Of a stretch of DNA of 64,000 nt, positions 36,150 through 47,841 are shown piece after piece. This DNA is from Leucosporidium creatinivorum. Taxonomy: Eukaryota; Basidiomycota; Microbotryomycetes; Leucosporidiales; Leucosporidiaceae. Positions within the stretch are counted from its first letter, which is position 1. Every line of letters starts with the position of its first letter. The translations under genes and the position numbers were made by a program. The DNA is taken from the NCBI GenBank assembly GCA_001600635.1, contig BCKL01000017.1, positions 1 through 64,000 of the forward strand. The letters are read 5' to 3'. Under the pieces are notes generated by a model. It was given only the letters and a program-made list of their open reading frames with translations. It was not told where the DNA came from and ran no database searches.

Positions 36150-37319
36150 TCAATCTGTTTATCAACACACTAGTCAGCTTTTGATTCGAGGGTGTGGGAA
36201 AGCTGTCACGCACCGGTGTAGTAGCGCTCCTCGCCTCGAGGCTCAACCCCCCGAGCTCGACACGCCGTGGCCCATGCCTCCCACCTCGCACTCCTGGACG
36301 CCTTGCGGTGCTCCATATGATCGATCAGCCTCCAACACCTGATAGCAGCCATCGCCGGAAGCTCTAAGGCGCTGAGTACCGCTGTCGGATCACCATAGTC
36401 GCCGACAAATTCGGCGAAGAGATGGGTCCGGAGGAGGATGAGCCGGGTGGTAGTAGAAACGAGTGCGAGGATGGAGATGATGGGAACAGGCTCGCCGGTG
36501 AGGTGGAGAGAGGTGAGAGAGGTGGCGGTGCGGAGGAAGGCTTCGAGCGAGGGAACGGGCGCGAGCGAGGGAATCCCGCCGCCGGCAGGCGAGAGGACGA
36601 CGGGGAGTTGGAAGAGGGTGAGGTGCAGGATACGAGGTGCGAGCTCGTCCCATAGCTCTGGTTCCGTGGTTGGTAGATCCCGCCGGCCCAAGCCGAGCTC
36701 GAGTCGAGTGAGGTGAGGAACGCCGAGAAGGAAAATGGAAACGGTGCTGGAAGGGACGGTCGACGCCAAGAAAAGGGTGACGGCGCTAAGTTGGATAGAT
36801 GTGTTTAATGGTGTATGGAGCTCGCTCATGATGAGTATGCCTAGCTTCAGTGTCGTGAGTCCTGCGCGATGAGATCCGTCAAGTATGGCCGAAACGAGCC
36901 TGCTTTCTGCGAAGCTCACCGGCGAGCAGGTGAGGGTCAAGAAGATCCGCACAGAGATAACCAATACCAGTGAGGTCGAGTGTCAACACCCTGACACCCT
37001 CCTCTCCGAGCACCTCCAAGAAATCGAGTGCTTGATTTGGCTTGTGAGCGCCGAGCCCATGAATCAACGTCGCTTCCCTGATTACTGGCGATGCTCCAAA
37101 GCCTCCAGTGTTGGTAATCAATGCGTTCCTCCATGGTAACGTCAGTCGCGGGATGGTGAACTGAAGGAGCTGCTGGGCGGGGGCTCGCCAGTTTCTCGCG
37201 ACGAGCGAGAGCTGCCGATAGTCGAGCAGGGTCCGAGAGCTATGATCCGGTGGGGGCTCCGATCCGAGCTCGAGGATGTGGTAGAGTAGCTAGGGAGGGA
37301 GGTCTTGGATGACGGCCAT
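36150..37319 (-). pseudogene. F-box-like family copy A, interrupted by one stop
   Basis: The three-exon structure shared by the family is intact: 37319-36920, 36861-36214 and a 5-nt last exon 36154-36150 (351 codons). It starts MAVIQDLPP like copies B and C, but codon 10 is TAG (37290-37292) where they have GAG. The F-box is therefore cut right away unless translation begins at a later ATG (37121). The rest of the frame is open and keeps the family's leucine-rich middle, WEAWATACRARG and EPRGEERYYT tail. The preserved frame and splice sites suggest recent inactivation, a truncated product, or a base error in the assembly. F-box proteins choose substrates for SCF ubiquitin ligases; here that role is inferred from family. 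Confidence 0.8.
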
Positions 37320-37866
37320 GGCGCGAGCGCGGTTGGCGAGCGGTGCGGAGGGGAGAGCTTCGGCGATGGAGCTGCGAGAGATGAGATGGGGTTCAGCTTC
37401 TGGAGTACTCGCTAGCAGCTCTATGGGTAGCTGTGACTATCCTGCCCCCGCTCAGCAAGCTCCTCCCCGTCGCTCTTCTGCATCTCGCTCGAAACCCTCG
37501 CCCTCCGCTCGTCCGGTCCCTCGCATCCAGAGCCCTACACAGCTAACCAGAGCACCTCAGCAGCAGAAGCGGACTCACCTTGAGCTCTGCTGTCAAACGG
37601 GAAGCGGCTTCCTCGACAGCAGCGACCTCAGCACAGCGTCTCTCGTCCGTTCGAGCTTCGAGTCCTCCGTCCCGAGCGAGTGACGAAGATGGCGAGGGGA
37701 TGGAAGGGGTGCAGAGGTGGAGGCCGTCCGAGTAGAGCTGCTGTATACCTTCGAGCTGTCGAGAGATGCGAGATCCGAGCAAGTTGTGGCGGGAGGAAAA
37801 GCAACAGACGCTCGCTCCCTCGTCTCTCGTCCTTTCGAGCTCGGGCCACCGACTGCGCTAGGGGTT
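37320..37866 (-). other. Conserved leader of F-box copy A with 5'-UTR intron
   Basis: This segment is strongly similar to the leader of copy B (47842-48389) along its whole length, including a run of over 100 nearly identical bases at about 37440-37560. A probable 5'-UTR intron of 207 nt is bounded by gtgagt (37578) and ctctcgcag (37372). Copy B has the same intron with the same length. Similarity to B ends near 37866. Confidence 0.75.
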
Positions 37867-38094
37867 ATGTCGAGTTGGGCTGGTCTGTGTTCAGCAGGCT
37901 GAACAGCCTAAAGAGTTAGAAGATACTCTTACAGCAAGCTACAGGCTCTCACCGCCTCCGCTCGTCCTCTGCTGGGTCGCCCAGGTCATCGCCGAGCTGA
38001 CTCCTTCGCCTCTCTCGTATCCGCCGACACTCTTTCACTGATCACACAAACTCAGTTACAGATCACATAGCTGCTCCTTACTTCTCTGCCCCAC
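37867..38094. other. Gap between copy A leader and TRAPPC5
   Basis: Presumed promoter side of copy A and 3' UTR of the TRAPPC5 gene. It does not carry the extra duplicated segment found upstream of copies B and C. Confidence 0.35.
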
Positions 38095-39040
38095 TCACTT
38101 GCCTCCCAGCGCCGCTTCCCTAGCCAATACCTCGGGGTCCAACTTGATGAGAATGACGGTTCGTCGTGGGTGGGTGGTGGTGGGTACTGAATGGGCTGTT
38201 ACGCGAGCGGGCTGTTGTAGTAGCATAGAGGGGGGGTTTAGTCAGGTCCTCCTGAGCGAGCAGAAGAGAGAGAGAGAGAGAGAGAGAGAAAACAGAGCCT
38301 TACGAAACCCGCTCCATCCATGACGGCCTCTACGATCCCCGCTACCAACGCTCCACAGCTCAATTCACTCATCTCCTTGGGTACCTCCACCCCCTTGGAA
38401 ACGACCATATCATCATCGCCAATCATGTATTCATCCTCGTTGTCGGTGGACCGTTGGAGGGAATCGGCCGGACGGTTGAAGAGGTAGCGGTAGAGGGTTG
38501 AGTGGACGTAGGAGAGGATGGGGAGGAGGCGGAGGGTGCGGGTTGGGGGAGGGGGGGAGCGGAGCGAGGAGATGGGGTGGATGTAGTCGCGGAGAGGGAG
38601 GAGTTCGAGTAGACGAGAGCCGACGCGGTAGCCTAGGATGTTGAGGCTGTTTCGACGGGGAGAGAAGGGTGAGCTACAAGAGAGCAGGAGAGAGTAGGAG
38701 TTCCTCACCGTTTCTCGAATTCACCTATGCCAGACACCCTGTTTTGAGTGTATTGGACGATTTCGGAGAAGAGGAAGGCCCAAGCCCCGAGGGATACTTC
38801 TGTACCTCTAGATTTAGGCAAAGGGCGGTCGTAAATGATTGAAGTTCGTTTGAGGTTGGGTGGTAAAGGTGGTAAGGAAGGGGAAGGTTGTGGGATGGGG
38901 AAAGTTGAAGACGAGGAGCGGGGAGTGGGAGTTGATGAGGAGGAGGAGGGGGAGGTGGTGGATGTTGGGGAGAGGAGCGAGGAGAAGCGAGAAGTGGTGG
39001 AATCTCGTACAGAAGAGGTTACGCTGTCCCTTTGCGACAT
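38095..39040 (-). CDS. TRS31: TRAPP complex subunit 5 (Trs31/TRAPPC5)
   Basis: Three exons (39040-38709, 38646-38304, 38211-38095) give 263 residues. After an 80-residue Ser-rich leader the Bet3-family pattern is clear: [91 protein letters not shown] and [20 protein letters not shown]. Trs31 is a core subunit of the TRAPP tethering complexes, which act as exchange factor for Ypt1/Rab1 in ER-to-Golgi traffic. The first ATG (39040) is used; the frame extends upstream but without another ATG. An (AG)12 tract lies in the second intron. Confidence 0.93.
38265..38289. repeat. (AG)n microsatellite in a TRAPPC5 intron
   Basis: About twelve uninterrupted AG units lie inside intron 2, about 15 bases from its donor, so length variation there might affect splicing. 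Confidence 0.9.
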
Positions 39041-39486
39041 TGGCTGATGAGGTGCAGAATCACAGTGAACGGGGAGAGGACAAGAGGTCAAGAGGTCAAG
39101 AGGTCAACGCGCGCGACTCTCTCAAAGGTCTCTGGTCTCCCTTGCGCTACATCTCTTCGTTTCTCACTTCTCGACTCGCTTGTGATTCGCCTACAGCTCT
39201 ACTCAGCCAACTCTGCTACAGCGCGAGCTACCCAACAGCTTCAGAGATCATCCAACTCGCCTCTCAAGAGGGCGCGCCCGACCATCGTCGCCTTCCTTCG
39301 CTGGAGGAGCCCATTCCAGGCCCATCTCCAGCTACGTTTACTCTCCTCCACTCGATTCAGCTCTACTCGTCTGCACCGTCAGTCCTGCTCTCTATTGACT
39401 ACAAACGCGCACCCACAGCTCACGCGTTTTCTACTCGCTCTGACCCTCTCACTACAGCTTTGCACCTCGCCGCAAGAGAGCACAGG
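39041..39486. promoter_or_regulatory. Divergent promoter region, TRAPPC5 / SLX4
   Basis: The 446-bp gap separates divergent starts. It includes a triple AAGAGGTC repeat (about 39083-39103). The SLX4 frame stays open far upstream of its ATG (to 38860), which is taken as chance. Confidence 0.45.
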
Positions 39487-42400
39487 ATGAACTCGGACGA
39501 GGTCGAGTACATTGAGGACTCGGAGCCCGAGCGCTATGAGCAGCAGCACCGCAGGACGAGCGGAGGCAGCTACCCTCGCTCCTCGCCCGAAGCTCTCTCC
39601 GCCGACGAAGCAGAGCAGGATCAGGTCCTCGTCATCCCCGAATCACCACCACCACATCAACCGCAAGCCTCAATCTCCACCTCGCGCTTCTTCGTCGCCC
39701 CTACCTCACCCACCAAACGGCGCCGACTGCCCGACCCTCACCTCCTCAACCTCGGCCCTACCGCCGGCGCCTCTCCCCCTCCCCTCTCGCGCAAGATCTC
39801 TCTCTCGGACCTCCACCAACCCACCTACACTCCCGCCCCACCATCCCCAGCCCAACCGCTCTCTTTCCCTCCCCCGGCTCAGCCTCAGCCTTCTTCGCAC
39901 GCTCGCGCCGACTCTCGGGATTCGACGAGCAGCTCGTCCGCTACCCATAAGCGCAAATCGGATCCCACGGCTTCGGGGGAGAAGAAGCCCAAGAAGAGGC
40001 ATTCGGGAATTACGTCGGCGGCGGCGTTGTTGCGGGAGATGAAGCCTGAGGTGCAGGATTGGAGCGCCGAGATGGATGTCGAGGAGAAGGGCAAGGGGAA
40101 GGGCAAGGCGAAGGGCAAGGGGAAGGGGAATAAAGTGGCGGTCAAAAGACTGTCCATCTCTTCTGGCTCCTCGGTCGAGGTGCAGGAGCGGGAGGAGGTC
40201 GATTACGCCGAGGAGGAAGAAGCAGACGAAGCCGACCTCTCGATCTCCTCGGACGGCATCGTCGTTCCCCCTCGTCTCGACAGCTCCAAGTTCCATCGAG
40301 CGCTCTACGGTCTCCCGCCCCTTGTCGTCAAGGAGACGAAACCCCTCAAGGTCGATGTCAAGGCCAAGTCGACGAAGGGCAAGAGCCAGAGCAAAGGCAA
40401 GGCCAAGGACGTATCCGACGACGGCGAGGAGGACGAGGAGGAGCTGACGGCGGCGGATCGACTGCGCGGGGGACTGAGCAAGTTCAAGTACGGCAGCTCT
40501 ACCTCTACCTCTACCGACAGCAAGTCCAAGTCGTCCAAGTCCTCCAAGCCGGCCTCTCGCTCCATCAGCGTCGAAGAGGAAGACCAGAAGAAGCCCCCCC
40601 CTCGCCCTAAACCTTCCTCTTCCTCCACCACCACCACCTCTTCCTTCCTCGCTCCCCCACCCCAACCCATCCTCCTCCCCTCGGACGACCGACTCAAACT
40701 CCTCCCCTCCTGCGCCCTCTGCTCTCACCCCTGGACGACCCACAAGACTCCGAGCGCCAAAGCGACGCACCTGCGCAACTGCGCCTCCTCGCACGAGTAT
40801 ACCTCGGCAACGGTGCGCATCCTTCTCGAGCGGCAGATCCTCGAGTTGGCGCATGCGGTCGAATTGGAGCAACGGGAGGCGGGGCTGAGGAGGACGGCGT
40901 TTGAGAGGGCGGTAGGAGTGGGGGAGGGGACGAATAGTGCTGTGAGGGAGGTGACTATCGTGGGTATTGAGGGCGTTAAAGAAGGGAGGGAGGCGGGCGA
41001 ATTGGTCAAAGCGCAGAGAGCGTTGGATGAGGAGAGGAGGAAGAGGCCGGTTGAGCGGGTTGTGAAGGTTGCGAGGGAGATTCGGAGGGAGAGGAGGGAG
41101 GAGGAGGAGAGGAGGGTGAGGGAGAGGGCGGTGCAGCGGATTAGGGAGAGGGAGCAGGAGGAGATGGAGATGGAGATGGAGTTGCCACTGCCGAGAGGGA
41201 CGGGGCTGTTGGGACCGCAGAGTACGGGAGGGAGGAAGAAGCTGCAGGAGAGGGTGGGGCTCGTGTTGGATGGGTTGGGAGGGACGGGACTCACGCAGCT
41301 GCCTTCCGCTGGGCAAGGCTCGTCTTCCTCCTCGCGCAAGCCCCCCACCTTCAACAAGCTCGACGACACCACCACTCCCGCTCTCCCCTCGACCTACTTC
41401 CCTCCCGTCCCCATCGACCTCGAAGCCTCCGACGATCTCATCATCCTCTCCCCTCCCTCCCACTCCCACTCGCACGACTTTCCACCCTCCACCCAACCCT
41501 TCGAGCCCTCCAAGCTCGCTCGGCAGTACTTTGAGAAGGGCGAGACTGAGGTGATGATCCTCCCTGCCGCGAAGGGGCGAGGGAGAGGGAGGAAGCGGAC
41601 GAGCGATGAGGCCGAAGAGCGAGACGACGAGGGGAAAGGATCGTTCTGGAGGGCGGCGGCGATGAAGGATGATGAGACTATTAGGAGGTTGGTGGTGAGT
41701 CCTCTCTTTCTTTTCTCTGCTACTACTGAGACAAGCTCGCGTTGACACCCCTGACTGACCTGCTCTAGTTTGCCCCCCCTCCCCCCTCTCCTCTCCCCCT
41801 GCCTCGCTCGCCTTCTCCCCCTCCCCCTCCTCGTTCCCCTCCCGCTCTTGCTGCTAGCTCAAACGACCCGTCTGACGACTCGATGGAGATGGCTCTGGCT
41901 ACGGCAGCTGGGGGAGCGCAAGTGGGTGGGAAAGCGGGAGCGGCGGAGGAGGAGGGCTCGCCGCTGGCGGTGGAGGAGAGGATGAGAACGCTTGGTTTGG
42001 GAGGGCGTGACGAGGGGGGTGGAGAGTCGGCGGGAGGAGGAGCGGAGGAGGTGGGAAAAGGAGGGGAGGAGGTGGAGGAGTTGTGGATTGATGAGGAGGC
42101 GGAAGGAGGGGAGGGAGTGTTGGTGTGGGAGGGAGGAGGGGGAGGGATCTTCGAGGAGATGGGAGCGTGGAGAGATGAGGAGGAGGAGGGAGTCATCTCG
42201 AGCGATGAGGAGCCGTTGGCGGAGATGTCGAGGAGGCTTTCAATGAGCAAGAGCGCGAGGAGGAAACCCCGAGCTGGAGAAGGAGGAGGAGGGGCAGCAT
42301 CATCTACTACTACTACACCCAACATCTCGCCCGGCAAACCACCCCGAGCGACCAAACCCAAACCGACTGCGACCGCACCTCTCCCTCCTATTCCTCATCG

Positions 42401-43067
42401 CCGAACCTCTTCCCACTCCATCACCTCCCCTTCTTCCTCCTCCTCCTCCTCCTCCTCCCTCGACGTGGACGACACTCCCGCCCACCCACCCGGAATGCCA
42501 GACTACGCCTCCCTCCCCCTCGCCGAGCTACAGAAACAAGTCACCCGCTACGGCTTTCGCATCTCCAAGGAGCGGAGCGTGCTCGTCGCTCAGTTGACGC
42601 AGGTGTGGATTGCGACGCATCCGCAAAAGGCGGTGAGGAAGAAGGTGGTCAAGGCGGCGCCGAGGAAGAAAAAGGTCGTGGTTGGTGAGGAGGGGGAGGG
42701 AGCCGAGGTGGAGGCGGAGATTGAGTCCCTCGGCGAGAGGTTGAGGACGTTACTCGTTAGTGAGGAGGAGATGTACCTCAAGATATTGCGCTACGAGGTG
42801 AGCTTCCTCCTCTCTTGTCGCTGCTGCCTCCAGCTGACCCCCTTGTCCCCCTCGTCAGCCCATCTTCTTCGACGAGATCGTCTCGCTCGCCTCGACCAAC
42901 GGCGTCAAGTGCGCCAAACCAGTCTTGATGCGCTTCCTCGACGAGCAGGTGCGTTCCTGGCTTTTCTCATCTACCGCACCGCCCTCGCTGACTCGACTCC
43001 GACCCTGCAGAGCATCACCTTCTACTCTCAAGACCCCACCAACGGCACTCGCAAGCGCTACAAGTAG
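39487..43067 (+). CDS. SLX4: Structure-specific endonuclease scaffold Slx4
   Basis: Four exons (39487-41694, 41769-42797, 42859-42948, 43011-43067) give 1127 residues. Most is disordered and rich in Ser, Pro, Lys and Glu. A Cys/His element SCALCSHPWTTHKTPSAKAT continuing to HLRNC (near residue 415) resembles a UBZ/CCHC-type finger. A SAP-like helix PLAELQKQVTRYGFRISKER lies near residue 1010. The final 80 residues are the conserved Slx1-binding domain: LRYEPIFFDEIVSLASTNGV, VLMRFLDEQSITFYS. With Slx1 it cuts branched DNA during repair of stalled forks and recombination intermediates. A KGKGKGKAKGKGKG basic stretch occurs near residue 202. Confidence 0.9.
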
Positions 43068-43403
43068 TCGTTTCTTTCCCTCCCCCCCTCGTTCTTCCCT
43101 TCGCAGTGTGCATGCTGTGCTTTTTGTCGTATCTACTATCACTTTTCCCACCTTGCTGTACCTTCCCTTCGCATCATTGCAATTCGTTTGAGCTTGCGCC
43201 GAGGTGGTGGGCGAAGACCGAGAGTATGCGCATAAGCTAGAGCAATGCCGGCGACCAAGATATCAGCATACAGACTCTCTGCAGCGCTACCAGCTGCCCC
43301 GCAGGCAACAGCTCGGCCTTTCGAGCGAACGACCGCGGCGCTCGGGGACTTTGGACTTCGCACGCCGTTCGCATCTTGTCCTCCGCGAAATCTCGTCTGC
43401 ACC
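43068..43403. other. Gap SLX4 / Osh3-like
   Basis: It holds the SLX4 3' UTR and the promoter of the next gene. An in-frame ATG at 43245 would extend the next protein by 53 residues without a recognisable domain, so 43404 is preferred. Confidence 0.4.
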
Positions 43404-46327
43404 ATGTCAGAAGTACCGCGCGTTCTCAAAGCACCAGAAGCGATCATGCAAGGCTATCTGCTCAAGTATGTACCTCACTACTCGTCTTGTCCTCCCGCTG
43501 AGCTGATGCCCGCTCGTCGTCCCTCCAGGAAGAAGCGCAAGAAGATGCAGGGACTCGCACGCCGCTACTTCTGGCTGTCACCGTCGGTAGGGTTGTCTAT
43601 AGTTCTCTACGCTTGTGCTTCAGCTGACCTGTAGCTTTGCAGGGTGCCCTCTCCTACTCGTTCAACCCGACCAGCCCCATCCGCGACTCCCTGCTGGTCA
43701 ACCTAGCCTACGTGAGCGCCAACCGCAAGTCCAAGATGCTTCACATCGACTCGGGCAAGACAGTCTACCACTGCAAAGCCCTCACCGTGAGCTGCTCTCT
43801 CCCCAAGTCGTGTGTGGGGGCTCGAGCTGACGCGCTGAGCGCTCTTTTGTTTGCTGTAGCTCGAGGAGTTTGACCGATGGACTGAGGCGTTGAAGCAGTT
43901 TAGTGGGACGGTGCAGGAGAGGGACTTCAAGGAGGAGGAGAGTAACAGGCCGGAGAGCTTCTATTCGGCGCATGAGGGGATGGCGAGCAGCAGCGGAGGG
44001 GCAGCGCCGGTGGATCTGGCTGCTGTGAATGCTATCGTGCAGCAGATGAGCGGGGTGAGTCGTTTTAATTCTATCTGCTGTAGCTCGGGCTGACCCTCTC
44101 GTCTCCACAGCCTCTGCAAGACCTCGAAACGATGCACCTCGAGCTCAAGCAGGGAGACGGCCACACTCCCTCGCCGCTACACTCGCCGGGCAACAAGCTC
44201 AAGTTCTTCAAGAAGCACGGTGGACAGACCAAGGACCCGCTCGGCCGCAGCCCGGACGACTACTTCGAAGCCAAGCCGATGAACGGCGACCTCCTCATCA
44301 AGCAGCACGGCGCTGCTCTCGCCGCCCTCAAGCAGCAACACGAAGCTCTCAGCAACGCCCTTCGCGCTTTCAACCAGCCTCGCTTCACCCCTCCACCATT
44401 ACCTCACAGCAACTCGTTCGACCCATCCAAACCGCTCGTCACCTACGCCTCTCGCAGCTCGGCGGCCTTCCATCGGTCGACTCCCAGTCGAGCCAGTTCG
44501 TTCTCCCTCGCCTCGGGCGACAATGAGGACTACTTTGACGCGCTGCAGGGAGAGTTCGTCCTTGAGGAGGACGACAAGAGCAGCGACGACGGTGAGGTGG
44601 AGGAGGAGGAAGGACCGGGCGAGTCGGGCTTCATCAACGTCGGAGCGGATGTGTCGTCGTCGTCGTCGGACAGCAGCGAGGTGGAAGCTGAGGTTCAGGC
44701 TCCCGTCGAGGTCGGAGCAGTGCAGAGGAGGACCAGGCTTCCTTCGCCGATAACGGGCGACGAGTTCTCGATGCTGGGCATGCTTCGGAAGAATGTGGGC
44801 AAGGTGTGTACTTCACTGCTTCGTTATCCGATGAGAGCTGACCTCCCGGCACTCTGCAGGATCTCTCGACCATCTCTTTCCCCGTGACGATGAACGAGCC
44901 GCTCTCGGGGCTGCAGAGGATCGCCGAGGAGCTCGAGTACAGCGAGTTGCTCGACAAGGCTGCCGCGACTGACGATGCTATCGAGCGATTAACTTGGTTG
45001 GCGACCTTTGCCATCTCGGGAGCGTCGGGAAACAAGTACAGGGCGTCGAGGAAGCCTTTGTGAGTTTCGGCGCCGGCCGCATCGAGATAGAGCTGACTCT
45101 TCACTCATATAGCAACCCTCTCCTCGGCGAGACATACGAGTGCATTCGACCGGACAAGGGTGAGTCCCTCGAGCTTGAGCTGTGTCGACTTCGCCGCTCA
45201 TTCATGTTTCTCTCCTCGCAGGCTTCAAGTTTGTCGCCGAGAAAGTCTCGCACACGCCCGTCGTCATGGCTTTTCACTCGGAGGGCAAGCAAGGATGGGA
45301 GATGAGCGGCTACGTTGCGCCTACGCAGAAGTTCTGGGGTCGGAGCATGGAGGTGAGCCGCTCGCGCTTCGCAGTGCCCTTCGACCGAGCTGACTGGTTC
45401 GCGCACCTTCAGGTCAACGTCGTCGGCGACTTCAATATCACCTTTCCTGCTACCGGCGATGTCTACAGCATCCGCAAACCGTCGTCCTTTGTGTACGTTC
45501 GCCTCGGCCGCGCCGCTCTCCACTCGCGCTGACGTTGAACTGCACCGCACAGCCGCAACCTCGTCGCCGGCACCAAATACCTCGAGCTCGTCGGAGACCT
45601 CCTCATCACCAACGAGACGACTGGTCACAAGGCCGTCATCGCCTTCAAGGAAGGCTCGGCTTGGGGAGGGAGCAGCACTCGCAACAAGATCGACGGCAAG
45701 CTGTACGACGATCGAGGGAACGTCAAGGTCGAGCTCGTGGGTCGATGGGACGAGCACATTGATAAGAAGGAAGGAGGTAGCCACTTTACGCGCCTGTGGC
45801 AGATCAACGATCCGCAGCCGAGTGAGCCGCCTTCTCGCGTCTCGCTCTACCCTTCAAGTGCTGAATGTTCCCTCTGCGCAGACCCCGAACGCTACTACGG
45901 CTTCTCCAAGTTCACCACCGAGCTCAACGAGCTCACACCCGTCGAGGAGGGACTGCTCGCTCCCACCGACTCTCGTCTGCGCCCGGATCAGCTGGCGATG
46001 GAGGTGAGCCTCTCGTTCCGCAGTCCCTCTTTCTTCTCGTTCCCATGCTGACCTCGCTACCCTCACGCAGCGCGGCGACATCGACGAGGCCGAGGCGACC
46101 AAGAAGCGAGTCGAGGAAAAGCAGCGTTCGAAGCGCAAGGCACTGCAGGATGCCGGCGAGGAGCTGCCAGCGCCGGTGTGGTTCGTCAAGGATGGCGAGG
46201 GATGGAAGTACGGCGGCGAATACTGTGCGCCTCTTTCGCTTCTCCTCTGGCGATCTGAAGCTGACCGCCCTCCTCCTCAGTCAACAAGCGCGACAAGAAG
46301 GCGTTCGCAGACCCCGACATCTACTGA
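43404..46327 (+). CDS. Oxysterol-binding protein, Osh3-like (PH + ORD)
   Basis: Thirteen exons (43404-43465 through 46281-46327) give 733 residues. An N-terminal PH domain, about residues 13-105 (AIMQGYLLKKKRKKMQGLAR, LEEFDRWTEALKQF), is followed by a disordered linker. The linker carries a FFAT-like motif, acidic then DYFDALQ at residues 293-299. The lipid-transfer domain runs from about residue 384 to the end ([40 protein letters not shown]). The signature normally read EQVSHHPP is EKVSHTPV here (His477, Thr478), so the second PI4P-binding histidine is missing. Osh3-type proteins work at ER-plasma membrane contacts through VAP/Scs2. The FFAT-like motif fits that; lipid specificity is unclear. 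Confidence 0.92.
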
Positions 46328-46653
46328 AGTGTATAATGCGAGGGGTCTTAGTCAATTCTGTACATATGCATACGTTCTTGGTTGTCTTGTAGGGGAGCTG
46401 TTCGACATCAATCCCACCCGAGGCGGCATGCGAGCTATCGCCGAGTTCGCTTCTCCCTTTCTCGGCGCTGGACCTGGTGCCAAATCGAATCCGAAGCAAT
46501 GTACATTGAAGTCAAACGTACGCGCCCTTCGAGCTCTTTTCCTATCGCACTTCTCCTGCGTGACGAAAGGCAGTCGGCAGTCAGCTCGGCGCTCAAGAGT
46601 TCGGCGAAGGCGAGGCACAAGCGGGGGCGAAGAGAACATACACTGTCGGTGCT
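46328..46653. other. Convergent gap Osh3-like / F-box copy B
   Basis: Two 3' UTRs meet here. The part nearest copy B (about 46600-46653) is similar to the downstream flank of copy D (63465-63527), so the duplicated unit extends past the stop codon. Confidence 0.5.
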
Positions 46654-47841
46654 TCAGTCTGCAGATTTGTGCTTCGATTAGCTCGGAGACGCTGAAAGGT
46701 AGGCGAGCATCTCACCAGTGTAGTAGCGCTCCGCGCCTCGGGGCTCAATCACTCGAGCTCGGCAGGCAGCAGCCCATGCCTCCCACTCCAGGCTGCTTGA
46801 CGCCTTGTCGTCCACCGGCTCGTCGATCGACTCGTCCTCGTTGATCATCCTCCATCGTCCAACAGCAGCCATGCTTGGCAGTTCCAAGGCTTCGAGTAAC
46901 GCTGTCGTGTCAAGGCCGCCGGCGACTTCGGCGCAGAGTGTCGTATGGAGAAGGGTGAGGCGGGTCGGGATGAGAGAGAGAATGGAAAGGATCGGGAGGG
47001 CGCTGCTGGAAATTTGGAGCGAGACAAGAGAGGTTGCGGCGCTGAGGAAGGTTTTCAGTTCAGGGACCGGCCTGAGTACACGAACCTCGGCGGACGAGCG
47101 GACGGGGAGTTCACGGAGAGAGAGATGTCGGATGCGTGGTCCGAGACCTGTCCAGAGCTGCGAGTCGCAGGCGAGTAGGTCTCGCCGGCCCATGTCGAGC
47201 TCGAGTCGGGAGAGGTGAGGCGCGCCGAGGAGGAAGGAGAGCACTGAGCTGCCCAGGAACATCGGTCTCAGGGATAGGGTCGTGAGCTGCATGGGGCTTT
47301 CCTGTGGTATGTCTAGCTCGCCAGTGACCGTCGCGCCTAGCTTGAGCACCTTGAGCCCTGTGAAGCGAGGTTGTCAGCTTCGGCCGAGCGAGGTTTGCCG
47401 TCTGCAAAGCTCACCAGCAAGAAGGCGAGGGTCAAGAAGATGCGCCGAGAGAGCCTCACTTCCTCCGATGAGATCAAGGCTCATGACCCTGACACTCTGG
47501 GCTGCCAGAAAGGGCAGAAGCTCGACAGCGTCGTGGCACTTGAATTCGGCGAAGTCGGGGTAGCCGGGGTTGTGGACAACGTGGACAAGCAACACCTGCT
47601 GCACTGTTGGCGAGGTTCCGAAGGCGCCAGTAGCGGCTGCCATAGCCTCCTTCCATTCCTCCGTCAGCTGCGGGACCGTGTATTGCAGAAGCTGCTGGGC
47701 CGGCGCTCTCCAGTTCCGATCGACGAGGCAGAGCGGTCGAAAGTCGAGTAGGGTCCAAGAGCTATCATCCGAAGGCGGCTCTGAGCCGAGCTCAAGAATG
47801 TGGTAGAGTAGCTCGGGCGGCAGGTCTTGGATGACGGCCAT
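46654..47841 (-). CDS. F-box-like family copy B (intact)
   Basis: Three coding exons (47841-47415, 47357-46716, and a 5-nt exon 46658-46654) give 357 residues. The N-terminus MAVIQDLPPELLYHILELGS is a typical F-box helix start, followed by FRPLCLVDRNWRAPAQQLLQ. The middle has leucine-rich, LRR-like sequence (MQLTTLSLRPMFLG, APHLSRLELDMGRRDL). The tail has EWEAWAAACRARVIEPRGAE and RYYT. The last intron (46659-46715) joins ACT G to AC TGA, so the protein ends YYTD. Without that splice it would read on 12 residues. The F-box suggests an SCF substrate adaptor. A 207-nt 5'-UTR intron (47893-48099) is predicted. It lies on one arm of an inverted duplication. Confidence 0.82.

Noticed and set aside
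36206-36213. Ending F-box copy A at an in-frame TGA directly after YYTGA instead of splicing
   Set aside because: The other three copies show the same donor position and a 5-base last exon giving D-stop. Copy A has a matching acceptor before ATTGA, so the spliced end is preferred.
39706-41748. A 680-codon open frame antisense to SLX4
   Set aside because: It mirrors the codon bias of SLX4, encodes only low-complexity Arg/Leu/Gly-rich sequence, and has no recognisable domain.
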